From: RPQK01 sp041946865
GTDB lineage: Bacteria > Acidobacteriota > UBA6911 > RPQK01
DNA length: 30,971 nt
Assembly (NCBI GenBank): GCA_041946865.1
Contig: JBHGBF010000034.1
Location: forward strand, 1-30,971
Direction of reading: 5' to 3'
Below the pieces are notes generated by a model, which was not told where the DNA came from, did not search any database, and saw only the letters and a program-made list of their open reading frames with translations. The position numbers and the translations under genes were made by a program. This document shows positions 1 through 12,100 of the stretch, in pieces; position 1 is the first letter of the stretch; each line of letters begins with the position of its first letter.

Positions 1-141
1 GTCCGGCAAGGGGTCTTGTTGGAGGAAGCGGCCGAATCTGGGGTCGTAGTAGCGGGCTAAGGCGTAGTCGAGGCCGGTTTCGTCGTCCCGGCGGTAGCCG
101 GTATACAGCACACGGTTGGCGCTCGGAGAGCTGGGTTGGCT
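1..141 (-). other. RHS repeat-associated core domain (end of conserved shell)
   Basis: Translation of the minus strand gives NRVLYTGYRRDDETG followed by LDYALARYYDPRFGRFLQQD. This is the hallmark of the RHS repeat-associated core (TIGR03696-type), which closes the YD shell. In RHS proteins the polymorphic C-terminal domain begins directly after this core, so the window ends almost exactly at the conserved/variable boundary. Whether a toxin, a plain end or an immunity gene follows cannot be seen. Confidence 0.93.
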
Positions 142-3100
142 GATCGGAGGAGGTGGGATCAGCAGGCCCCAGGCGTCGTACTCGTGCCCTGCGCGACGGG
201 TGCCCTGAAGCAGGGGCGGGTCCCCCGCAGTCATCTCCAGGCTGGCTAGCGAAGTGGTCGAGCCCAACGCGTCGTGGAAGTACCACCGCTGGCCTTCGGC
301 CAGGTCGGCGCGGATCAGGTCCGAAGCGAAGTCATAGGAACCGGTTACCCGGCCCCTTCGGTCGAATTCATTCGCGACCTGGAGGCCGTCTCCGCGATAA
401 ACGTACTGCGTGCTCCCGGCTGCGGTGGTCCGGGAGATGCGGCGGCCCTGAAAATCGTAGTCGTAGCTCCCTTGCAGGCCGGCACCGTCATCGCTCACTT
501 GACTGAGACGGTCGGCCACGTCGTGCTCGAAGCGGCGCGCGGCGGTCATTGACTGTTCGGTTGCCAGGTTGCCGTTCGGATCGTAGGTCAGAGTCAGGGA
601 CCTGGCCGGGTCCATCAGGTCCGTCACGGCCGTCAGCTCGTTCGCCTCATTAACCGTGTAATTACGGTTGACCTGCTGGCCAGAGGGCGTCTGACCACTC
701 TCGGTCTTCCGGTTGCCCACGGCGTCGTAGGTATAGTCAATTACGGAAGTGCCCCCGTAAGTCGCCTGGATCAACCGTTCGAGCGCGTCGTACTTATAGC
801 TGAGCTCGCGGCTCACCTGGCCGTTGACCTTGCGGATTTCGGTTTTCCGGTTTGAATCCGCGTCGTAGCCGTACCCGAGCTCTTCGCTCTCGGTCGCGCT
901 GATCTGATTGCGCAAACCGGTCATCCGGTCCGCGTCGTCGTAGACGTACTGCCGGAGCATCCCGCCCGGATAGCGAACTTCCTCCACCAGGTTGTCAGCG
1001 CGCCAGCTCAATCCGACCGTCTGCGCCCCGGGCAACGTGACACTCGACAGCCGGTTGGCGCCGTCGTAGCCGTATTCGGTCGTGCGGCCTGAAGCGTCGG
1101 CGAAGGTGGAAACGTTGTCGGCGTTATCGTAAGTCAACGAGACGGTGTGGCCGAACGGATCGATCGTAGAGGTCAGCCGGTTTCTGGCATCGTAGCTGCG
1201 CTGGTAAGACCTCGGCGTCGCGGTCGCTTCGCCGGCCGTCTCCCGGAGACTGAACAGGTTGCCCTCAGGGTCGAATTGGTACTCCCATTTCAGGGGTTGT
1301 TGGGCGCCCAGAGAAAAAGTGGTCACCTCGGGCTGGTCGAGGTCGTCGTAAATCGTTGCCCGCACCTGCCCTTTCGGATCGGTCCTGAGCACCAGATTGC
1401 TATTGGGGTCGTAGGCGAAACCCCGCTCACGAGCCAGCGACGATCGGACCATCTGGATCCGATTCAGCTCATCAGGAACAAAGGCCGTGGCGCGGTTTCC
1501 CCCGACGTCCAGCGGGTCTCGCACCTCGATCAGGTTCTGGACTGGGTCGTACCGGTAATTCCAGGTGTTTTGGAGGGCGTCGTTGACCTGGACGAGCGAT
1601 CCGAGCTCGTTGTACTCGTAGCGGGTCTCATGGCCGCGCGGGTCCGTTTTCAGCCGCAGTAACTCGCCGTCATAGCTGAATCTTGTCTCGTTCCCCAGGC
1701 CGTCCTTACGGCTGACGACACGGTCCAGTCCATCGAATATCTGCTCGACAGCCCCACCCGCTCCGTCAAAATAGGTGCGCAGGTTGCCGACTTCGTCATA
1801 GCCGAACGTCTCACGCCGAAGTCCGCCGTGATCCGCCGCCTCCACCCAGTTCTCGACGCTGTAGAGGTAAGCAATCCACCGTCCTTCGCCGTCGGTCTGC
1901 CTGGTCAGATTGTCGTTTCCGTCATACTGGTAGCGGGCGAACGGCGCCCCGCCCCAATGCACGCTCACGAGGCGATCCAGGCCGTCGAAGACCTCGACCC
2001 GCTGGTTACCTCGGCGGTCGGTGGTCGTGCGGACCAGGCCATTGTTGTCCTCATTGCGGATGTTGGACGGACGCCCGAGTCGGTCTGTGACGCGGCAGAG
2101 CCGGTCTACCTCGTCGTATTCGTAGGCTGTCAGCTTGCCGCGGAAATCGGTTTCACCCCGCAGGTTTACGCCGTCCCATTGGAAGCCTTTCGTGTCGCCT
2201 CGCGCGTTCGTCACGGCAGTCAGGCGGCCAAGCGGATCGTAGCGGAAGACGGTTGAATGGGAATTGGCGTCAGTGCGGGTGACGGTGTGTTCGGAGTCGT
2301 TGTAGGAGAACTGGTCGACGGGGAAGGCGCCGACGGTCCTGGTCAGGACACGTCCCAGATGGTCGTACGTCTGAGTCGTGCTGACGTTGCGCCGATTCGC
2401 GTGGCTTTGGAGGTTGCCCTCGCCGTCGTAAGCGAATCTCTCTTCAATGGGGACGGGCGGGGCGCGAGTGCCGTCCACTTCCGGGTGTCTGGTCCGGATC
2501 ACACGGTTCAATCCATCGAGCTCGTAAGCCCACTGTTTGCCTCGACCGTTAGTCAGCGAGTAGAGCCCGCCGAGGCCGGTGTACTTTTTGATCGTCTGGT
2601 CGCGTCCCAGCTGAATACTCGCAGTCTCACCGAAGGCCGACAGCCGTTTCGTCGTGGTGTTTCCCCGCGGGTCACGAATCTCTATTTTACGTTCCGAATC
2701 CGAGTAGGTCCATTCCGTCCTGTAGGGCGAGTTGGCGCAGCCGGAGCACAGGATCTCCTCAACCAGGGGCCGGTCGAGCGCGTCGCGCCAGGTCGTGACG
2801 GTGAGACCCCGATGGGGCTGGCTCATGGTCGTGACACTGTGGCCGCCGGTCAGTTGATAGTTCCATCGGGTCTCGCGACCGGCGGGATCCCGCCGAAGCG
2901 TGACCCGGTTCAGTCCGTCGTACTCGAACCTAGTGAGACGGCCGTTTCTGTCTCGGAACGTTGTGATATTCCCATTGCCGTCCAGTTCCCAACCTTCGGC
3001 ATACCCGCCTGTCGCCCGCCCGGTCAGCCGGTGGAGCCCGTCGTACCGGAGGGTCGTGGAGTTCCCGTATCGATCAATCACACTTATCGGGTTGCCGACA

Positions 3101-6100
3101 AGGTCGGGCGTCGGGTCCGCCTCGACCGCTTTGAGGACCCAGGCCCCATCCGCCTGCCTCTCGAAAATCTCGTGCTTTTCCAGGAAATTCAGCTCGTTAT
3201 AAGTGTAGCGGCTGCCTATCCCGCGCCGATTGGTCTCGAACACCAGGTTCGAGTTGGCATCGTACTCAAAGCTCCGGACATAGGTGGGTCCGCCGCTGAT
3301 GATCTCCTCGATGGCGGTGCGGCGGTCGAGCCAGTCGAACGCGTAGCTGATGGTGTGAGTTTGCGGAACGACGCCCCCCTCAGGGGTCCTGGTCGTGGTC
3401 TCCTTGACTTCCTTTTCCAGTTGGCCACCGATTCTGTATTGATATGTGACGGATAAGGGAGTGCGCGTTTCCGAGGGGTCTACGACGAGTGTTTGAACGA
3501 CTCGATCAAGCTTGTCGTAGGAATAGGTTAAGGTGGGACCAAGCGTACTGCTTGTCGAGACCAGGCGGCTCAGCGCATCCCAGTGGTTTTCCGTTACGAT
3601 GGTCTTGACATTCCCCGCGGCGTCGCGTTCCGTTTCCTGGGTGATGGTCCCTACATTTCCGAAGACGTCGTAGTTCGTGTACTCAGTCACGAGCCCCAGG
3701 CGATCCGTTACCTTGGTCAACTGACCGAAAGAGTCGTATTCAAAGGACGTTGAGGAGCCGTCCGGGAAGCGAACGGACTGGATGTCACCAGCATGGTTGA
3801 GCTTGTAGGTTGTGAGTCCTTTGTCGTTTTCATCCCAACGTTGGCTGACGGCGTTCCACTGCTGGCTGTTCGCGTCCCAGCGGTTCACGGGACGATTGAA
3901 GGTGCCGTCAAAGACGGCCCTGCTCAGGATTCTGGTCTCCTGGCCCTCACCAGACCCGATTTGCTCCAACCTCGTGACATTTCCGTTCTCATCGTAGAAA
4001 TACCGGCGCACCATGCCGCCCGGGTCGGTCTCCTGGAGCTTCAGCCCCTTCTCGTCGTCGTACTCGAACGAAGTATGGGCTCCCGCAACGGTGATGCCGA
4101 CGACCTTTTCTCGATGGAGGGTGTAAGTGGTGGGAATCCCCTTACCATCGGTCACCTCGACCTTCTGCACGATCACGCCGTCAAAGGTGTAGGCGAATGA
4201 GTTGACCACACCTTCCGGATACCGGACAGTTGAAATCGGCAGCGCCGCATTGTTCTGGTCGAACTCGTAGACCGTCTCGGCCTGGTTCGGACTAATGATC
4301 TGGCGCAGCAAATGGGTCAGGTTCTCGGCCGGGACGGCGCCGCTTCGGGCGGGCTTATAGAGGTAAGTCCAGGTGTAGTCTTCGGCCCCCTGGCTTTCCA
4401 CCCCAGGCCTGCCCTCTTCGCCCGGAATCGAGAATTTCGCGCCGGAACGCCGGGCCCGTGCGAGGTTACCGTCCAGGTCGTACTCGTAGGTGATTTCCAG
4501 CCCGCCGGGGCCGGTAATCCGCATGATGCGCCAGGCTTTGCCGGCGGTTGAGGTGGCAAAATGATCACGGATTGCGGAGAAGCGGCCATCGGCCAGACAA
4601 GTGGCGGAGCTATGACCTGCCATGAAGGGAAGCACGACGCCGACGAACGGCGCCAGAGCCTCCTCGTATTCGAAGCTCAGAGCGCGCTGCGAGGGATCAA
4701 CCACTGAGACGAGGCGCCCCAGGGTGTCATATTTGAGGTCGATGCGGTTGTTGTATCCGTCAGCGATGTAATCGAGGTTCCCCAGATACGCCTGTCGATA
4801 ATAGCCGTACGAGTCGCGCTCCAGAGCCCCCGGGAAGTGGTATCTGATATGCGCCTTGTTGAAGTAGTCAAAGCTGCCGTCGGTGTTTCTTACCAGAGTG
4901 GTATGGAAGGGCGACAAGGACCGCATCGAGCCCGCTGCCTTCGGGTTCTCTTCCAGGTAGTCAGGCGCAGGGAAAGTCTCTCCCTGGGCATCCCCTCCGA
5001 TGATGGTGTAAAGGCGCAGCTCTTTGTTGTGGACCAGGAGCATTTGATAGTTGTGGTGCCAGCCATAGCCAAGCGGGCTCAAGACGTTGGCCGCAGCCTG
5101 GTTATACGACCGCGTGAACTCGAGGGAGAGCCCTCGTCCCTTGATGCTCACGTCCGTATAGGTCAGGCCCAGCTGGCCGGTCGCGAGGTCGATCCCGCCT
5201 ACGACCGTGTGGTTGGGTACCCGGACGTCGTTCGGATTAGAGACGATTTCCAGGACCCCTACCATCTCTTCGGAGTAGCCGTCGGGCATCTGGGCATGCA
5301 GCCTTAATTCGTACCTCCCGACTTCGAGGCCCCCGATGTTAAGCTTTTCGCTGTTGAGTCCAAACGAGCGGGAACCCGTCAAACGCCGTTGCCGCGGGCC
5401 GCTGCCCACGGTGATGGTCACCGTCGCGTTTGCCGCGAGAACGTAGGAATAGGGCGGGACTTCCACATCTTCGACTAGCAGACCCTTCGGCTGTACCTGG
5501 ATGGTCGTCTGGTGATCACTCACCAGATAGCTCATCGGGATCGGTTCCCGCTCGGTTTCGTAATCCTCGATAAGGACCTGAGCGGTATAGGACGCGGCCA
5601 GGTCGATCTGGTCTGACTGCCAGGTGGCGGCGCCGGTCATCAGGTCGTATGTCGCGGATTTCTGCAAGCTGACCTCAAGTGCTGCCTGGATCTCTTCCCC
5701 CTTGCGAATGATGACTCTCGCCCGCTCCATTGGCGTCCTCTTCCCAAAGACCTGGAAGAGGACTTCCGCTGGATGCAGCATGGGATGATTGGGGTTGTTG
5801 CGGTCCAGAATCACCGGGTTGGAGCAGAGCCGCCCCGAGGCGCCCAGGAGACCATGAACAAAGACCTGAGCGACCGGTCGGGCGATACCGATGGCATAGC
5901 CGCTCGCGGCTGAAACGTTGTGAACGAAGCCATCCGAGACGGAAATCGAAGTGCTTCCGGACCAGGGTCCGGGAACCACAGTAACCAGACGAGGCGTGCC
6001 GGCCTTGGAAAGATCAATGACCGAGAGACCGCCGGCTGAGGAAAAGTAAGCGAGTCCGTCCTCCATGGTGAAGCGGTTTGTCGGCCCATCGATTTTCAGT

Positions 6101-9100
6101 TCCGCTCGCGAAGCGGTGCCGAGCAGTGTCATGGGGTGGGACGTAGCGTCGTAAACGAGCAGGTCCTCTGAAGTCAGCACAACCGCTATGTCCTTGAGGT
6201 CGGTACCCACGCGGACCCCGGAGGCAGCCTGCACCGCCAGCGGGTAGGCGCCTTCGATCGAGACCCAGGAGAGAATGCGGCGGTCACCGAACGGGCCTTC
6301 CCCGAGGTAACCAAACACGCCGTCCAGAGCGCTGGGGAATCCGGCCGCCAACACCGCCCGGGCGCCGCCGTCAACAGCGAAGGCGACCGGCATGACTCCC
6401 GCGAGAGTTGAGTCATCGCCCGCCACGTTCTGAGTTATGACGGAGACCGAGTTGGCCATTGCCGGTACTTTCGGGTCATTGTTGTGGTACAAAAGGCTCT
6501 GCACGACAGCTTCCTGGCCAAATCCGTGATATGGCGCCAGCGCCAGGTAAACAGGACTCTCCGCACTGGCGGTCGAGCCCTCATACAGCCGGATCGCTTC
6601 CTGGATGTCGATCACCTGCATGCCCCGGTACGGAGCGCTCCCCACATAGGCCCGTCCCTTATGAACAGCGACGGTCAAGGGAACCGTGCTCAGGTCCTGC
6701 GGGAAATAAAGCGAGACCACTCCAATAGGGGAACTCCCGGACACGCCTTCCGGGTTGTCCAAGTTAAAGATCCAGAGGTTCGCAGCCCGGTCAGGAGACA
6801 GGGGGTAGAAGGCAGTGACGAGGCCGATCCTCGAGACCAGCGTTTCACCGACCAGGTACTGAGTCTGACTCGACACCGCGAGATCAGTCGTGTACTGAGG
6901 CAACTGTGCCTTGCCGACCAGGACAGGGTTATGAGGGTCGACTGCGTCATAAGCCAGCAGCTCGGAGCTGAACGGGCCTACGAGTTGCAGCACGAAGGCG
7001 TAGCGGCCGTCTACTGCCACCCGCAAGCCCTGTGCCTCGGGGATGGCGGACAGGACCGCGCCGCCATAGGTGCTGAAGCGGCTGGTGAACTCCCCGGGGG
7101 CCGTCTCTGGCCCATGGTGCAAGCGGATCTGGTTCGAGTCCACCACATCCACTGTGACGTGGAGCACGTAGGTCGTGCCGCCGACAAGTCCGCCCTCCGG
7201 CTTGAAGACAATACTTGACACGCTGGTCTCCGGCAGGACCACGATCCCGCCGGAGAAGATTGTGCCCCCGAGCTTCGATCCGTCCGGACCCTCCAGGAAG
7301 ACGGTCGGCTCGGTACCGTTTCCGACGAGGTTCGTCACCGGTTCCGAGAACTCGATCCGGATCTCGGTCAGGATGTCCACGTCACTCGCTTCATCCTTTG
7401 GCGAAACCGAAAGAACAAACGGCGGGCCTTCGAGAGGCGGTCGGAAATTGGGATCTCGCAGCACCACAAACTGATACGCAGCCGAACCGACGCCTCCTGG
7501 CCCGTAGCCGGTGACCTGGACGAGGTATCCCCCTTCCGCAGTGGCTTCAATCAGGGTCGAGTACCGGCATTCTGCCGTGCAGTCGGGGGTCAGGGTCTGC
7601 CAATTGAGTTGCCGAGGTGAAGCGCCGCCCACCCGGACGCGTCCTTCCATCGGGGCCAGTCGCTGGTCGGAAGCAACCATGATTTCAACCAGGCCACCGA
7701 AACGAGCGACTCCCTGACTGGGCAGGGGATCGACCTGACCCGGCGCCAGATTCACCTGCCTCCCAGAGATGACCAGGACTGGCGCAGAGCCGCCGGGAAA
7801 AGACGGGCAGGGCAGCAGTGCGTCGACATTCGCGTAAGTGAACCCCTGGAGGCCGCCGAGGAAGTGGATCAGCTCGGATTCCTGGGGGCCAAAGCCGGCA
7901 AAACCGGCGCCGGACGAGACGCGGCGATGGTTGAGTTCGTCGATAAACAACACGATGTTGGTCGGCGGCGCCATGCTGACATCGAACATCGCATAGCGGC
8001 CGTCCTGGTTGGTTCGGGCCGTTACCTGCCCGCGAAGGGGAGGACCGGCGGCTGCGCTCACGCACAACACTCCAGCCACCGGCAGGTATGAGCCCTGGCT
8101 TTCCGACGCGCCCGCCCGACACTTGTTCTCTTCTTTTGCCCAGCCCCAGAGAATGTGCGAGAAGCGAGGCATGAACATGTAGATAAAGAAGACGTCGTAC
8201 ACTCCTTGCAGGCCGATAAAGGGCAACGAGGTGGTCTTGAAGCGACCCTGTTCGACCACGGCCGACGTGATCGAGTCCCACACATCGACCTCTTCGCCCG
8301 TGTCTGGATCGATTGCCCGGGACGGGCTGAGGCAGATGGCCCGGCGTCCTTCGGTCACCCCGGCCGGAGCGGCCGCCTCGATATGCAGTTCTTTTTCTAC
8401 ATTGAAGGTTCCCCGTGTTTCGATCTTGACTCCCGCGCCAAACACGACATTGGACGGATCCATCGGAGTGCCTGGGAGCCGCGGTATGGTGATCGACGAT
8501 TCCGGCGCCGGGGAGAGCCGGATCTCCGCGAGACCGGCGATTGCCCCCGGCTCAATAACAAGCAGGATAGACCCGTCGGCGCTTACCACCGTTCCGCCGC
8601 TGGGACCCACTGCGCCAAAACCGTCGGGACTCCGGTAAGCCGCCTGTGCCACCTCGTAGTCGACTCCGCTCGGCTGGCGCACGATGATGCGAATGTCGTC
8701 GCCCAGACGAGCCATCAGCCGGATCGACAAAGGTCCGGCGCCGGCCGTGACGGTGCTCGTTGAACCCAGCGTCCGGTTGATCGCGATGACGATCGAGCCG
8801 GAAGGAACCAGCCCTGCAGGAATATTGATCGTCACAAATCCGCCGGAATCGGGGTAGCTGATCGCGACATTGCCGGCTGTCAATCGGCCCGTGACTGGTT
8901 GCACCGCCGCTGTCGTGAAAGTGGAGGTAAAGGCGGCGGCCAGAGCGTGGCCGTACAGATCAAGTACCGTTGTGCTCAGGTCGATGCGATAAGTCGTTGC
9001 CGGCACCAGACCCGACAGAGGTGTAAAAACGGCGGCCTGATTGCCGGCCAGGACAACAACCGTGCCCGCCACCGGCTTCCCGCCGCCAGCGCTTATCCTG

Positions 9101-12100
9101 AAGCTCGAGGCAGTCAGCGACGCGGGGGTGATGGGTTTGGTGAAGGTGACCCGGATGGTTGTCGAAACCGGGATGCCCGTTGCCCCCGCCAGGGGGGTGA
9201 CTGAAGCGACCGAGAGCGGCACGGATCCGATCACTATCTCGTTCTCGGCGACGGCATCCTGTGAGACCAGAGCAGCGCTCGAGTTCCCGGTCTCGTCAGA
9301 ACCCAAAGAGGCCGCGGACAGGTTATTCAGGCCTTCGAAGTCCGGCCCGGCGATTCCGGGCAACAGATAGCGCCCATTTGTCGAGGTCAGATCGACAAAA
9401 GGATTGGTGTCAGCGCTCACCCGCACTCCGGCGGCCTCAGAGCCGGAAGCGGCGCGCTTCACGGTTCCTGTCGCATAACCGAACGGCGCTGGAAACCGGA
9501 TAAAGGCATACGTGCCGCCCTCCGTTATGCCGGGCATAAGGAGCCCGGAAGGGACCGCCGGTGGTGAGACGCTTGACTCCAGGCGGCCGTTTACTTCGAC
9601 AGCACGGGCCACCAGCTTCGGGGCCCGGCGATCTCCGGCGGTGATGATCCGAGCAATTACCGTCCGCGCCGTCTCGGACGAAAAGGCCGGCAGGGAAAGT
9701 CGTGCGCTCTCGGCGAGAGTGGCGCCGCTCAGGTCGATCTGGGCGCCACCCAAGACCTCGTAACCGTCCGGAAGCTGGAGTGCGGTCTCGTAAGACGAGA
9801 GCGACTTTACAAAAACGGGAGTAGCATCAGCCAAGGCGCCGGCGGGCAGTTCGAGCTGAAGTCCTCCGGCCGCGCTGATCGTCGCGCCACCTGAGTCAAC
9901 CAGCATGCCCGGCTCGGGGGTTGCTGACCGGATGCGCACTTTGAGATTCGCGGCCCTGAACTCTGCCAGAGAGTAATCAACGAGAGTGGGCTTCGCAACA
10001 AAGAAAGCGCCCAGCCGGTTGGGCTCGCTGGAGGTGGCGGCCGGGTAGGAGTACAAAACAATAGTCTGGCCGGGGCGTTCCAGCATCTTCGGCTCCGACT
10101 GCCCCCGTAATTCGTAGCGCTCGTCAAAAGACGCTTCTGACCAGACACCGGAGGGAATCTTGGTGGTCGTTTCAACGGTGACTCGAATCGTCGATTGCGC
10201 TTCCGGGCCGTAAAGAGCAACGGGCGGCGTGGCGGTGGCGAAAGCCGTTGCCGAGCTCAAGGCCGAAAAGGCGACCGCGGGGCTGCCGGCCAACGCCTGG
10301 CCGGCGACAAGCAACGGCGGGGCAGTCGAACCCAAGTCGGGAACGACAAACGCATACTGGCCGAACCGCTCCAGGTCGGCCGTCAATGTGCCGTCCGGTC
10401 CGGCCGCGACCTGCGGCGCGACGACTATCCAGTGATGGGAGGATTCGTCGTAGAACACGAAGGATGGGGTAATTTCATCGAGGGCTTGCGGCAAACTGGA
10501 AATTACGAGCCGAACCGGAAATCGCAGACTGTCGGAAACAGGTTGCGGCGAATTGACCGGTCGAAAATCCACCACCGCGCCAGGAACCGGCGACCAGCTA
10601 TAGGGAAGAACGCCGATCAATCCCTGAGGGGAAACCGCTGTCAGGCGGACATCGAGCGGCAAGTCGAGAGTCCCGGAAGCCACCGTCGCTTGCAGGCGAC
10701 CGGAATCTCCGGCGGCCTGGCCGCCTGCCGGCCCGATTTCGTTGCTCTGGCCGTCGAGCGGCGTCAGGCGTGCGTCAAGCAGCCAGGCGCCTCTTCCCGC
10801 CTCTAGTGAGAAATCCCGTTCGCAAGCCGTGTACCCCGCCTTCGAAAAGCGGGCGACCCCCACGGAGAGAGGCGACACGAAGAACCACTCACCGTCCGCT
10901 GCGCTCTGGGCAGCGCCTCCGTCGCTGGAAGCAACTGCGACCCCAGGCAAGGCATACCCTGTCTGGTCGTCAAAGACCCGCCCTGCGACACCGCCCGGGC
11001 CAGCCACACGGGTTTCATCTGAATCGATCCCGACTCGGCCGCTCGCGTCCCGCGCCAGCGCAGCAATGCCGATTCGCCTTCCGGGTTCGAAGGCGGCCGG
11101 CACAACGTAAGTGAACTCGAAAGGCGGCGCCTGTACATCTGCCTGTTTCTGCCCATCGATGCTAAACTCGACAGAAGCCAACCGGTGATTGTCGGCCGCC
11201 TCGGCCGCAATCCGGTACGAGCTCCCGGGGAGGACGACGGCGGGTACGGACACAAGCGCGACCTGAGGAGGAGTCAAGTCGCAGGTGACAGAGAGAGTCA
11301 GTTGCGACGTCTGGCCTAGTGAATCTCCGGCAATGACCGTGATCGGGTTTGGACCATCGACAAGTCTGATCGAGCACGCGAATTCGCTGCCGGCGAGGAT
11401 GGCCGGCTGGCCGTTGACGGTGACGTTCAGGGCGACCTCGGGAGAATCCGAGGTCACCCGGCCCGCGACAGTGACGAGGTCGGCGGCCACGAAGGCGTCA
11501 TCGGCAGGATAGGTCACGGAGAGCGAGGGCGGCCCCGGATGCTTTCGGAGGACGTGAATTTCTGCGATGCCGGTGTTCGGCGGTGTCGCCGCGTCGCTGG
11601 CCCGCGCCGTGATGAGATTGTCTCCGAGAGCCAGCGGTACAGTCACCAGCCAGCTACCGTCGGAAGCGTCGAAATCGGCGGGCGCTCCGTTAACAGTCAC
11701 AGAGGTCACGCCGGTCCTGATTTCGCCTTCGTCCCGCGCCAGCCCCCGTACTGCGATCTTCGAGTTATAGACGGCCGTATTGTTGTCCGGCGAGACAATC
11801 TGAACTATCGGGGGCGTAGTATCGGTCGGCACCATGTCCCCGATAATCTTTCCAGCGTTCATCGTCAGTCGATCAACGATTAACTGACCCCGCACGACGA
11901 CGTGGTCCCCATTCAAAGTCGCATGGGCCTGGGGGGCACGCACCAGGGCCTCGACTACCGTGTCACCGCTCAGATTCAGCGTGTTACCGAGGACATTGAA
12001 CCGCAGCTGATGAGGCTTGATACCGGAAACAACTCGAATTTTGCCCCCGTTACTCCCAAAGGAGGAGCCGAGGATGATTGAGGCAGGCCCGGCCACCTCA

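Noticed and set aside
2257..3456. Plus-strand open frame of 399 codons
   Set aside because: It lies wholly antisense to the YD-repeat region, whose minus-strand translation shows clear RHS motifs. The composition is Arg/Val-rich and no family is recognisable. It is a GC-rich shadow.
150..4740. Possible CRISPR or DNA tandem repeat, because of regular periodicity
   Set aside because: The roughly 90-base periodicity is at protein level (YD units). DNA units differ and there are no identical repeats with spacers.
6484..8763. Plus-strand open frames of 244 codons (6484-7218) and 202 codons (8155-8763)
   Set aside because: Both are antisense to the propeller and Big_5 parts of the RHS gene and lack domains, signals or ribosome sites.
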